NCBI GenBank assembly: GCA_910587955.1
Contig: CAJUNN010000027.1
Coordinates: 1 to 36,393, forward strand
Reading direction: 5' to 3'
DNA: 36,393 nt
DNA from: an uncultured Lachnospiraceae bacterium
GTDB taxonomy: Bacteria > Bacillota > Clostridia > Lachnospirales > Lachnospiraceae
How positions within the stretch are numbered: the stretch's first letter is position 1; each line of letters starts with the position of its first letter. This document shows positions 17,812-25,476 of the stretch, one piece after another. The position numbers and the translations under genes were made by a program. The notes beneath the pieces are model-generated. The model was not told where the DNA came from and made no database searches. It saw only the letters and a program-made list of their open reading frames with translations.

Positions 17812-18624
17812 TTATCCGTTCCATGCCAGGGACTGGGCCCGGTAGCCTTCTGCAATTACATCCAGCTGTTTGTTGAAGCGTTCCAGACGTTCAATGTCGT
17901 TCATGGCGTAAATCCGGTAAAACTCATCCTGGATTTTCAGAATCTCCCGCTTGTTGGCCAGCTTATAGAGATTCTGGATGTTGTTCAGAATATCCGCCAC
18001 AATACTGGCTTTTATCTGGAAGGAGTTCTGGGCATCCATAATCTCACTGCGCACATTGGACATTTCGTTGTCCAGAAGGATAATGGCATCCGCTGCGTTG
18101 AGCAGGCGTTCCCGGATATGCTTGGGAATGTTCCGCTTGTATTTGTACTGGAGGGAATGCTCCACCGTGGCCCAGAAATTCATGGCCATGGTGCGGATCT
18201 GCACCTCCATCTGCAGGCGTTTGGTTCCGTCCAGAGTATCCACCGTATAGTAAACGATCATATGGTAGCTGCGGTAGCCGGAAGTCTTCATCTGCCGGAT
18301 GTAGTCGCGCTCCTGCTTGACCTCCATATCGTTCCGGTTTCGTATAAGCTCCACAACCTTGTCGATATCCTCCACAAACTGGCAGATAATCCGGATTCCG
18401 GCCAGGTCTACGATCCGGGTTTCAATATCTTCCAGATCAATCTTTTTCTTCTGGCATTTCTCCAGAATACTGGCGATGGATTTGACACGCCCTTCTACCC
18501 GCTCAATGGGAGAATACAGGCCCCGATCCTGATGTTCCCGGATCAGATGATTGAATTTGGTTGTCACTTCTTTCACGGCAAGCTCATAAGGATTCAAGAT
18601 TTCCCGCCATAATTGTATTTCCAT
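17812..18624 (-). CDS. Small alarmone synthetase (RelQ/YjbM-like ppGpp synthetase)
   Basis: This is a single-domain (p)ppGpp synthetase of 270 residues without the hydrolase, TGS or ACT domains of Rel. Family motifs in order are VEGRVKSIASIL, IVDLAGIRIICQF, KTSGYRSYHMIVYY and QMEVQIRTMAMNFWATVEHSL. The last holds the catalytic Glu. Such enzymes make alarmones under envelope stress without ribosome activation. The C-terminal 80 residues are long and helical, suited to the tetramer formed by RelQ. The ATG at 18624 has AAAGGAG 7 bases upstream, whereas the longer frame would need a TTG. It lies 23 bases after the M23 peptidase gene. Confidence 0.92.
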   Translation of the reverse strand: MEIQLWREILNPYELAVKEVTTKFNHLIREHQDRGLYSPIERVEGRVKSIASILEKCQKKKIDLEDIETRIVDLAGIRIICQFVEDIDKVVELIRNRNDMEVKQERDYIRQMKTSGYRSYHMIVYYTVDTLDGTKRLQMEVQIRTMAMNFWATVEHSLQYKYKRNIPKHIRERLLNAADAIILLDNEMSNVRSEIMDAQNSFQIKASIVADILNNIQNLYKLANKREILKIQDEFYRIYAMNDIERLERFNKQLDVIAEGYRAQSLAWNG

Positions 18625-18647
18625 AGTCTGCTCCTTTATCCTGTACT

Positions 18648-19310
18648 TCAATAGGCATAGCGCAGCCGGTTGTTTTCCAGGTATTTCAAAAACCAGTAGG
18701 GGTTGACGGCAAGCTCCGGGATTTCTTCCGTCCGCAGGTAGATTCCCAGATGGAGGTGCACGTCGAATTTTCCGCTGGTCCCTTCGGTCTTCCCGTATCC
18801 CGTATTTCCCATATAGCCCAGCAGCTGCCCGGCCCGGATTACATCCCCGGGCTTAAACTCTTCCGCGTAGGAATCCAGATGGGCATAGTAAAAGTAGACA
18901 TCGTGGAGGCTGCGGACACCGATGCGCCACCCGCCCTTTTCCAGCCAGCCGATGTTTTCCACGATTCCGTCGCTGATGCTGATCACGGGATAATAGCCGC
19001 TCTGGTTGATGCCGGCCATCACATCCGTCCCCTCATGGCCGTAAGAACCGCCGTAAGTGCGTTCAAACATCCAGCTGTTTTCGTAAGAAACCAGGGCTTC
19101 TTCGTTTTCCGTTGATTCCGGGATCGGAAAATAGACCAGATCCTTCCATATGTTTTCATATAATTCATAATATGCTCTTGCAGTTTCCGCTTCTCTTCCC
19201 TCTTCTTTTACGGGCGCACTTTGATGCTCCTCCAAAAAGAGGAGCTCAAACTGAATGAAAAAGCAGGCGCAGATAAGCAATAACAGATAAGAAGTAATGG
19301 ATAGCCTCAT
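18648..19310 (-). CDS. Membrane-anchored M23-family peptidase
   Basis: This is a LytM/M23 zinc metallopeptidase domain protein of 220 residues with one N-terminal membrane segment (about 4-26), so the domain faces outward. Zinc ligands and catalytic residues are present: His92 and Asp96 in HEGTD, His144 in YYAHL, and His185/His187 in HLHLG. It is therefore likely an active peptidoglycan endopeptidase rather than a degenerate one. No clear Shine-Dalgarno site lies at the usual distance (GAGG is about 17 bases upstream), so translation may be weak or coupled to pepD, which ends 15 bases before it. Confidence 0.9.
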   Translation of the reverse strand: MRLSITSYLLLLICACFFIQFELLFLEEHQSAPVKEEGREAETARAYYELYENIWKDLVYFPIPESTENEEALVSYENSWMFERTYGGSYGHEGTDVMAGINQSGYYPVISISDGIVENIGWLEKGGWRIGVRSLHDVYFYYAHLDSYAEEFKPGDVIRAGQLLGYMGNTGYGKTEGTSGKFDVHLHLGIYLRTEEIPELAVNPYWFLKYLENNRLRYAY

Positions 19311-19325
19311 TCCATTACTATATGC

Positions 19326-20774
19326 TTACCTCAGTTCTTTTAGAACCTCCAGGAGAAAATGGTAGACACGTTCCACGGAAGAAATGCTTAAACGCTCCTT
19401 GGGCGTGTGAATGTCGTACAGGTCCGGTCCCATGGAAATACAGTCCAGTCCCTCCATCTTTCCGCTGAAAATGCCGCATTCCAGTCCCGCGTGAATAGCT
19501 TCCACCCGGGGAGTTTTTTCATACAGCCTTTGGTATACACGGACCAAAGTATCCCGCAGAAGGGAATCTTTTTTGTACTCCCAGCCCGGATAGGATCCGC
19601 TTTCCTGGTAAGTGCCCCCCAGAAATTCTACGCAGTGCCGCAGACGGTTTCCAAGCTCCGCTTTCTCCGTGTCTACGGAGCTGCGCACACTGAAAATTAC
19701 GTGGGCGGCATCCTCTCCGGTTTTTAAAATACCCAGATTTAAAGAGGTCTGCACCAGATTCTCGATCTCTACGCTGTTTCTCACGACCCCGTTGGGAACC
19801 ATATGAAGAAGGTAGAGAAGGAGGGAGGCGCTTTTGGGCGACATGGCTCTTCCTTTCCGGAAGCCCTCTTGTCGAAGCGTCAGGAAAATCCCCGGATCGC
19901 TGGCCCGGAATTCCTTTTGAAGGATGGTCTCCCAGGTCTGCCGGAATTCTTCAAAACGGGCGATCTCTTCTTCTTTTACATAGAGCACGGCTTTTGTCTC
20001 TCTGGGGATGGCGTTGTCCATCAAGCCGCCCATAAGGCTTTCCAGGCGGAAATCTATCTCTTCTTCCAGGGCGCATAATAGCCGTCCCATAAGGATGTTG
20101 GAATTTCCGTGTTCCTTGTGAATTTCTACTCCCGAATGTCCGCCCAGAAGTCCTTCCACAGCCAGGGTGCAGCGGATTCCTTCTGTCTCCTGGTACGTAA
20201 GGGGCAGGATGCACTCGCTGCGCATGCCGCCGGCACAGCTGACGGTGAAGATGCCTTCCTCCTCGGAATCTATGTTGATGAGATATGCTCCGTCAAGAGA
20301 GGAGGTGTCAAGCGCCTCCGCGCCCAAAAGGCCAATCTCTTCATCCGTAGTAAAGACGCATTCCAGTCTGGGATGGGAAAGATCGCGGTCTGCCAGAATG
20401 GCCAGGGCCATGGCTATGGCAATCCCGTCGTCTCCGCCCAGGGTGGTTCCTTTGGCATAGACTAAATCCCCGTCTACTGCAAGATCCAGTCCGTCCGTCT
20501 GGAAGTCTATGGGACAGCCGGCCTCTTTTTCACAGACCATATCCAAATGGCCCTGGAGAATTACGGCCGGGGCATTCTCATATCCCGGGGACGCCTCTTT
20601 TTTGATGATCACATTCCAGGCATCATCCTGCCGGGCAAAAAGATGATGGCTTTCGGCAAATTTCATACAGTAATCGCTGATGGCCCGGGTGTTGCCGGAG
20701 CCGTGGGGAATGGCGCACAAATCCTCAAAATACCGGAATACTTCTGCGGGTTTCAGATGATCCAATTTTTTCAT
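19326..20774 (-). CDS. pepD: PepD aminoacyl-histidine dipeptidase (M20 family)
   Basis: This is a cytosolic Zn-dependent dipeptidase (Xaa-His dipeptidase) of 482 residues, the usual size for PepD. Metal and catalytic positions are visible: His76 and Asp78 in GHLDMV, Asp115 in TLGGDDG, Glu146-Glu147 in TTDEEIG, Asp169 in NIDSEEEG, and a C-terminal HAGLECG motif. A lid/dimer domain lies between about 185 and 380. The ATG at 20774 has a perfect AGGAGG 6 bases upstream. It is the first gene of the nine-gene minus-strand run and diverges from ylbJ with only 31 bases between them. Confidence 0.95.
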   Translation of the reverse strand: MKKLDHLKPAEVFRYFEDLCAIPHGSGNTRAISDYCMKFAESHHLFARQDDAWNVIIKKEASPGYENAPAVILQGHLDMVCEKEAGCPIDFQTDGLDLAVDGDLVYAKGTTLGGDDGIAIAMALAILADRDLSHPRLECVFTTDEEIGLLGAEALDTSSLDGAYLINIDSEEEGIFTVSCAGGMRSECILPLTYQETEGIRCTLAVEGLLGGHSGVEIHKEHGNSNILMGRLLCALEEEIDFRLESLMGGLMDNAIPRETKAVLYVKEEEIARFEEFRQTWETILQKEFRASDPGIFLTLRQEGFRKGRAMSPKSASLLLYLLHMVPNGVVRNSVEIENLVQTSLNLGILKTGEDAAHVIFSVRSSVDTEKAELGNRLRHCVEFLGGTYQESGSYPGWEYKKDSLLRDTLVRVYQRLYEKTPRVEAIHAGLECGIFSGKMEGLDCISMGPDLYDIHTPKERLSISSVERVYHFLLEVLKELR

Positions 20775-20800
20775 AAGCTGCCTCCTGTTCTGCATAACTA
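20771..20800 (+). promoter_or_regulatory. Possible sigma-E-like promoter of ylbJ
   Basis: TCATAAG and CATAACTA, 15 bases apart, loosely resemble the sporulation sigma-E pattern (kmATAww, about 14 bases, CATACAAT). A start site would fall at or next to the ylbJ ATG, giving a leaderless message, which agrees with the lack of a ribosome site. The -35-like part overlaps the pepD start codon. The match is imperfect. Confidence 0.25.
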
Positions 20801-20805
20801 TTAGT

Positions 20806-21738
20806 ATGATGAAAAAAAGATTCTATTTTGCCGTAATTCTTCTCCTGCTGGGTTTTCTGCTGACGGATCCGAAAGAAGCCGTGGACGCTTCTTCCCGGGG
20901 ACTGCTGCTGTGGTTTCATTCCCTGATCCCTGTGCTTTTGCCCTTTTTGATCCTTTCCAACCTCCTGATTGCCTTAGACGGGGTTTCAGCCCTTACCCGT
21001 TTCCTCTATCCCACCTTTCACCGGATCTTCGGCTGTTCGGAAGACGGCTGCTATGCCGTCGCCGTGGGCTTTCTCTGCGGTTATCCCGTAGGAGCCCGGA
21101 TCACGGCGGATCTGGTGCGGGAAGGCCATATCAGCCTGGAAGAGGGAAATTACCTGCTCTGCTTCTGCAACAATGCAAGCCCGGCGTTTCTGATTGGATA
21201 CTGTCTGACGGATTGCCTGGGCCGTCCCGATCTGCTTTTTCAGACTCTTCTTGTCATTTACGGGATTCCGGTGCTGACAGCGCTCTTTCTTCGCAGGAAA
21301 CGCCGGTTTTCCAATCTGCCTGCAGAAAAAAAGACATCCGGATCTCAAATCAGTTTCAAAATCGTGGATGTCTGTATGATGAACGGACTGGAAAGCATCC
21401 TGAAACTGGGCTGTTATATCATACTGTTTTCCGTACTGGCAAGACTTCTGATGAAAATTCCCTGTCCCTATCCGCTTTTCACCTGCATTGGCGTAGGTTT
21501 GACGGAAATGACAAATGGAATCGCGCAGATCACTTCGGACGCATCCGTTTCTTCTCTGGTAAAATACGTCTCCGTTCTGGGCTTTGCAGCCTTCGGAGGT
21601 CTTTGCGGCGCAGCCCAGACAGAAAGTATGCTTCTGGACAGCGGACTGTCCGTAAAGCAGTATCTGAAAGCCAAGCTGGCAGCCGGCCTTTTGGCGCTCT
21701 GTCTTGGGGCGGTGCTTTTTACTCCTCCAGGTCCGTAA
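20806..21738 (+). CDS. ylbJ: Sporulation integral membrane protein YlbJ
   Basis: This 310-residue polytopic membrane protein has about eight hydrophobic segments and belongs to the YlbJ/nucleoside-recognition (Gate) family. Typical motifs include SLIPVLLPFLILSNLL, GFLCGYPVGARI, LCFCNNASPAFL and GFAAFGGLCGAAQ. In Bacillus subtilis ylbJ lies next to coaD and is a sigma-E gene needed for spore cortex formation. Here it is again near coaD but reversed. It is the only sizeable plus-strand gene in the window. No Shine-Dalgarno site lies before ATGATG, and the upstream bases are shared with the pepD leader. Its last 20 bases overlap the end of the convergent coiled-coil gene. Confidence 0.93.
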   Translation: MMKKRFYFAVILLLLGFLLTDPKEAVDASSRGLLLWFHSLIPVLLPFLILSNLLIALDGVSALTRFLYPTFHRIFGCSEDGCYAVAVGFLCGYPVGARITADLVREGHISLEEGNYLLCFCNNASPAFLIGYCLTDCLGRPDLLFQTLLVIYGIPVLTALFLRRKRRFSNLPAEKKTSGSQISFKIVDVCMMNGLESILKLGCYIILFSVLARLLMKIPCPYPLFTCIGVGLTEMTNGIAQITSDASVSSLVKYVSVLGFAAFGGLCGAAQTESMLLDSGLSVKQYLKAKLAAGLLALCLGAVLFTPPGP

Positions 21739-22291
21739 GCTCCGCTTCGTTTAAGGGAGAAGCAAGTTCGGCCCGGTTGTTTGCCAGGATGTCGCTGAAA
21801 TTGCGCAGGGAACCCATCATGTTCTCGTATTTGGCCATGTGGCTGTCCATGGTCTTGTGAATCAGGTTCTGCAGGTTGCCCAGCATATCATCCGTGTAGC
21901 GCATGGCCTGCATGCGGTAGTTGTTGGCCTCCATGGTGGCCGTATCCAGGCGTCTCTGGGCCTCTGCCTCCGCAGCCGCCATAATTTCATTGGCTTGGAT
22001 ATACGCCTGCTGCATAATCTCGTGTTCGTTGACCAGCTCGGACGTATGTATGTTGGCTTCCTTAATGATTGCTTCTGCTTTTGCCTGGGCGTCCGCCAGA
22101 ATGGCATCCCGGTTGGCCAGCACTTTCTGATAGCGCCGTATTTCCTCCGGTGTCTTCATGCGGAGCTCCCGGAGCAGCTCTTCAATCTCTTCTTTATTTA
22201 CAACAATATTTGTCTTTGACAGGGTCTGGGGTTTGCAGCCGTCGATGTACTCTTCAATTTCTTCGATAATCTGTTCAATTTTGCTGCTCAT
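21719..22291 (-). CDS. Coiled-coil protein, ATPase-stalk/DivIVA-like, function unknown
   Basis: This 190-residue, highly charged, Ala/Glu-rich protein has no membrane segment. From about 45 to 165 it is predicted coiled coil (AQAKAEAIIKEAN, AAAEAEAQRRLDTA). Such sequences score weakly against V-type ATPase subunit E, F0 subunit b and DivIVA, usually because of composition. It follows coaD after 96 bases, and I recall similar genes beside coaD in related Clostridia. The start has AAGGAG before the ATG. It converges on ylbJ with overlapping ends. A role in cell-pole or division scaffolding is only a guess. Confidence 0.85.
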   Translation of the reverse strand: MSSKIEQIIEEIEEYIDGCKPQTLSKTNIVVNKEEIEELLRELRMKTPEEIRRYQKVLANRDAILADAQAKAEAIIKEANIHTSELVNEHEIMQQAYIQANEIMAAAEAEAQRRLDTATMEANNYRMQAMRYTDDMLGNLQNLIHKTMDSHMAKYENMMGSLRNFSDILANNRAELASPLNEAELTDLEE

Positions 22292-22387
22292 ACACGCTTC
22301 TCCTTCATTTATGCTCCGTCCGGTCCTGCTTCTCTTCCCGGGCCCAAAGGACGCTGCATCTGATAATTCTTTCCGTGATCTTACGGA

Positions 22388-22882
22388 CTAGGACTGTCTC
22401 TTTTTGCTCTGCATCCGCCTGCGGATCTGCTCTTCCACATAGGGAGGGACGAAGGCGGAAATATCTCCGCCGAATTCCGCCACTTCTTTTACCGTAGTGG
22501 AGCTTAAATAAGCATATTCCAGGCTGGTGGTCAGAAACATGGTGTCCAGATCCGGATTGATGATCCGGTTGGTCTGCGCCATCTGGAGCTCGTAGTCGAA
22601 ATCCGAGATGGCCCGGAGCCCCCGGACAATCACGCGGGCCCGGCACTCTTTCGCAAATTCTACCAAAAGTCCGGTGAAGGACTTGATTTTTATATTCGGC
22701 AGTTCCCTGGTAACTTCTTCTAACATCTTAACACGTTCTTCCACAGAAAACAACGGACATTTTGCCCGATTATGCAAAACTCCCACAATCAGTTCGTCCA
22801 CAACCCGGGAAGAACGCTGGATAATGTCCAGGTGGCCTTTGGTAACCGGGTCAAAGCTTCCGGCGTAGATTGCTCTTATCAT
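22388..22882 (-). CDS. coaD: Phosphopantetheine adenylyltransferase
   Basis: This is the fourth step of coenzyme A synthesis: 4'-phosphopantetheine plus ATP gives dephospho-CoA. The 164-residue protein has the nucleotidyltransferase motif GSFDPVTKGH (TxGH type), RGLRAISDFDYE, and SSTTVKEVAEFGGD, all diagnostic of CoaD. The ATG at 22882 overlaps the rsmD stop as ATGA and has AGGAG 10 bases upstream. The longer frame would run into rsmD. The rsmD-coaD pair is conserved across Firmicutes. Confidence 0.97.
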   Translation of the reverse strand: MIRAIYAGSFDPVTKGHLDIIQRSSRVVDELIVGVLHNRAKCPLFSVEERVKMLEEVTRELPNIKIKSFTGLLVEFAKECRARVIVRGLRAISDFDYELQMAQTNRIINPDLDTMFLTTSLEYAYLSSTTVKEVAEFGGDISAFVPPYVEEQIRRRMQSKKRQS

Positions 22883-23445
22883 ATGTTTGCTTCTCCTATG
22901 CGGCCAATAAACAGATGCTGATTGGTCTTGTATGTCTTGATCCGGAAGGGTGCAAAGCCGTACGGCTCCATCCATCCCGCATCGTAGTTCCGGGGCGTCT
23001 CCAGAATAATAACGGTGTTTTCGTCTGCCAGGGAAGAGCCGGAAAGAAGCGCCAGCGCCTCCGCCTCCAGTTGTTTCCCGTAGGGAGGATCCAGGAAGAT
23101 AATATCGAAAGCTTCTTCCCGGCCCAGAAGGTTTAAAGCCGTTCCGGCATCCGTTTCCAGAACCCGCGCCCGGGGCATAAGACGGGTAAACTCCAGGTTT
23201 TCCCGGATACAGGCGGCGGCTTTGCGGTTACTCTCCACAAAGACCGCCTCTTTTGCGCCCCGGCTCAGGGCTTCGATGCCGATGGCTCCGCTGCCGGCAA
23301 AGAGGTCCAGAAACCGGCATCCGTTCATCTCCGGCTGCAGAATATTAAAAAGTGTCTCTTTGATCCGGTCCGTGGTAGGCCGTGTTTCCAGTCCCTCTAT
23401 ACATTTTAGGGGAAGGCTTCTGGCAGTTCCGGCGATCACTCTCAT
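22879..23445 (-). CDS. rsmD: 16S rRNA (guanine-966-N2) methyltransferase
   Basis: This SAM-dependent methyltransferase of 188 residues acts on small-subunit rRNA. The SAM site is FLDLFAGSGAIGIEALSRGA near 44-63 and the catalytic motif is FLDPPYGK near 117-124. MRVIAGTARSLPL at the N-terminus is a family signature. GGGGAG precedes the ATG. It overlaps the upstream fusion gene and the downstream coaD by four bases each, so all three are translationally coupled. Confidence 0.96.
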   Translation of the reverse strand: MRVIAGTARSLPLKCIEGLETRPTTDRIKETLFNILQPEMNGCRFLDLFAGSGAIGIEALSRGAKEAVFVESNRKAAACIRENLEFTRLMPRARVLETDAGTALNLLGREEAFDIIFLDPPYGKQLEAEALALLSGSSLADENTVIILETPRNYDAGWMEPYGFAPFRIKTYKTNQHLFIGRIGEANI

Positions 23446-25277
23446 ACGTCTCCCCCTCTGGTCTGTCCGTTTCCGTAAATCTTGTATTTGTAAGAGGTCA
23501 AAGCCTCCAGCCCCATGGGCCCTCTGGCATGAAGTTTCTGGGTGCTGATGCCGATTTCGGCGCCGAAACCGAATTCGAAGCCGTCTGTAAACCGGGTGGA
23601 GGCGTTTACGTAGACGGCTGCTGCGTCCACCTCCTGAAGGAAGCGTTCCCCATTGGCCTCGTCCCGGGTGATAATGGCCTCTGAATGTCCGGTGCCGTAA
23701 CGGTTGATATGTGCAATGGCTTCGGAAAGGTTTTTCACGGTTTTTATTGAGAGGATGTAGTCCAGGTATTCCGTTCCCCAGTCTTCTTTTGCAGCTTCTG
23801 TCATAGGAAGGATTCTCCGGGCCGCTTCGTCTCCCCGGAGCTCTACCTGCTTTTGGGAAAGCTTTTCGTTAAGAAGGGGAAGGAAGTCTTTCAATGCGGC
23901 TTCATGGACCACCAGGGATTCACAGGCATTGCAGACTCCGATCCGCTGGGTTTTGGCGTTGTATACAATCTCGGCTGCCATGGCCGGATCTGCTGTTTCA
24001 TCCACATAGATGTGGCAGTTTCCGGAACCGGTCTCAATGACAGGGACCGTGCTGCTGCTGACCACCGTAGAAATCAGGCCTGCGCTTCCCCTGGGAATCA
24101 GCACATCTATGTAACCGTTCAGCTTCATAAAAGCGGCAGCCGTCTCCCGCCGGGTATCGGCCAGAAGCTGGATCGCATCTTCGGGAAAGCCGTTTTCCCC
24201 GAGGGTTTTTCGGAGGATCTCTACAATCGCCAGGTTGGAGGAAAGGGCGTCGCTTCCGCCCCGCAGGACTACGGCATTTCCCGTTTTAAAGCAGAGGCCG
24301 AAGGCATCTGCAGTCACATTGGGCCTGGATTCGTAGATAATGCCGATGACTCCCAAGGGAACCCGTACCTGGCAGATCCGGAGGCCGTTGGCCGGTGTCC
24401 GCTCGGACATCTGATCTCCGATGGGGTCCGGCAGGGCTGCTATCTGCCGCAGTCCCTCTGCCATATCGGCAATACGCTCCCGGGTAAGCTTAAGGCGGTC
24501 CAGAAGTCCGGCTTTCATGCCCTTTTCTTTTCCGCGTTCCATATCTTTTTCATTGGCAGCGAGAATGGCCCCGCTCTCTGAAACCAGCCGCTCTGCGGCC
24601 AGGAGAAGGAGCCTGTTTTTTTCATCTGTTTTAAGGATCGCCAGCAAAGGGGCTGCCTGTTTGGCGTTCTCTCCTATTTGCTTCAATTCTGTCATGGCAT
24701 TCTCCCGGGATAACACCCTTTTTTCTGTCACAATTTTTGCCGGGCGGATATCAAAGTCCTCAAAGGGGACCTCTTTCCGGATTTGAAATTCAAAGGCCAG
24801 GGCTGCGGTTATCAGGCCCGGATTGGCTTCCAGAAACCGATCGTAGAATCCTCCTCCGTACCCCACCCGGTGCCGTGCCTCGTCGAAAGCAACACCTGGC
24901 ATCAGAAGGAGGGCATCCGTTTCCTGGGCAGGATGCCCGGTCTTTGGTTCCCGGATCCCGAAATATCCCTCCTCCAGATCGTGCTCCAGAGAAGAAATGT
25001 AGTAAAAATTCATTTCCTGGCCGCAGACTTTGGGAACTGCCACCCGCTTGCCGTCTGCCATGGCCTTAAGAATCAGATCCCGTGTCTCCACCTCATGCTT
25101 ACAGTCCACATAGGCATAAATAACCCGGGCGTCCCGGTATTCCGGCAGGGCGCAGATCCGTTCCAGCACGGCAAGGCTCATTTCGTGGATTTCCGCATCC
25201 GTCCGTCTGCCCCGTTCCGCGCGTATCTCTTTGCGCAGGGCTTTTTTGGTACGGTCTTTAGTGTCCTTTGCTTCCAT
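23442..25277 (-). CDS. proA: Fused 5-formyl-THF cyclo-ligase and glutamate-5-semialdehyde dehydrogenase
   Basis: This single 611-codon frame carries two complete enzymes. Residues 1-194 are a 5-formyltetrahydrofolate cyclo-ligase (folate salvage, ATP-dependent), with basic N-terminal KKALRKEIRAERG, GVAFDEARHRVGYGGGFYDR, and the usual ending VTEKRVL. Residues 195-611 are ProA, which reduces gamma-glutamyl phosphate in proline synthesis. Visible marks are YESRPNVTADAF, LIPRGSAGLI, ETGSGNCHIYVD, the catalytic Cys in VCNACESL, and EIGISTQKLHARGPMGLE. Both parts have full family length, and the linker is only about five residues. An internal ATG at 24695 has a GGGAG site, so free ProA may also be made. 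No proB is present in the window. GGGAG lies 7 bases before the first ATG. The frame overlaps DUF896 by 20 bases and rsmD by 4. Confidence 0.92.
   Translation of the reverse strand: MEAKDTKDRTKKALRKEIRAERGRRTDAEIHEMSLAVLERICALPEYRDARVIYAYVDCKHEVETRDLILKAMADGKRVAVPKVCGQEMNFYYISSLEHDLEEGYFGIREPKTGHPAQETDALLLMPGVAFDEARHRVGYGGGFYDRFLEANPGLITAALAFEFQIRKEVPFEDFDIRPAKIVTEKRVLSRENAMTELKQIGENAKQAAPLLAILKTDEKNRLLLLAAERLVSESGAILAANEKDMERGKEKGMKAGLLDRLKLTRERIADMAEGLRQIAALPDPIGDQMSERTPANGLRICQVRVPLGVIGIIYESRPNVTADAFGLCFKTGNAVVLRGGSDALSSNLAIVEILRKTLGENGFPEDAIQLLADTRRETAAAFMKLNGYIDVLIPRGSAGLISTVVSSSTVPVIETGSGNCHIYVDETADPAMAAEIVYNAKTQRIGVCNACESLVVHEAALKDFLPLLNEKLSQKQVELRGDEAARRILPMTEAAKEDWGTEYLDYILSIKTVKNLSEAIAHINRYGTGHSEAIITRDEANGERFLQEVDAAAVYVNASTRFTDGFEFGFGAEIGISTQKLHARGPMGLEALTSYKYKIYGNGQTRGGDV
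24693..24706 (-). promoter_or_regulatory. Internal ribosome site and ATG at the ProA start of the fusion
   Basis: On the minus strand GGGAG, 6 bases, then ATG (Met195) stand exactly where an independent ProA would begin. From here the protein would be 417 residues, the usual ProA size. This suggests that the fusion arose by loss of the cyclo-ligase stop codon and that separate ProA could still be translated. Confidence 0.55.
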
Positions 25278-25476
25278 ATTTTTCTCCCAGATTGGTGACG
25301 GTGCCGTCCTCTTCCCGGACGTCTACGTTGTTTAACTGTCCCCGCAGATTCATGCGGATGGTCTCGATGTATTCCCTGCGCAGATCGGCCTGCTCCTTTT
25401 TTTCCGCCTCTGTCAGCCCTTCGGCTTTGGAACGGTGGTACAGTTCATTGATCCGGGCAATTTTTTTCTCATCCAT
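25258..25476 (-). CDS. DUF896 (YnzC-like) small cytoplasmic protein
   Basis: This 72-residue protein has the family pattern: a helix (MDEKKIARINELYHRSK), GLTEAEKKEQADLRREYI, and RMNLRGQLNNV. The Bacillus member YnzC is a helical-hairpin protein linked to the SOS region, but its biochemical role is not established. It overlaps the patatin gene by 8 bases and the fusion gene by 20, so translation is coupled on both sides. GGAG lies about 10 bases before the ATG. Confidence 0.93.
   Translation of the reverse strand: MDEKKIARINELYHRSKAEGLTEAEKKEQADLRREYIETIRMNLRGQLNNVDVREEDGTVTNLGEKYGSKGH

Noticed and set aside
19317..19324. CATATAGT, a sigma-E-like -10, before the M23 peptidase gene
   Set aside because: No -35 element stands at the right distance, and the start site would coincide with the start codon.
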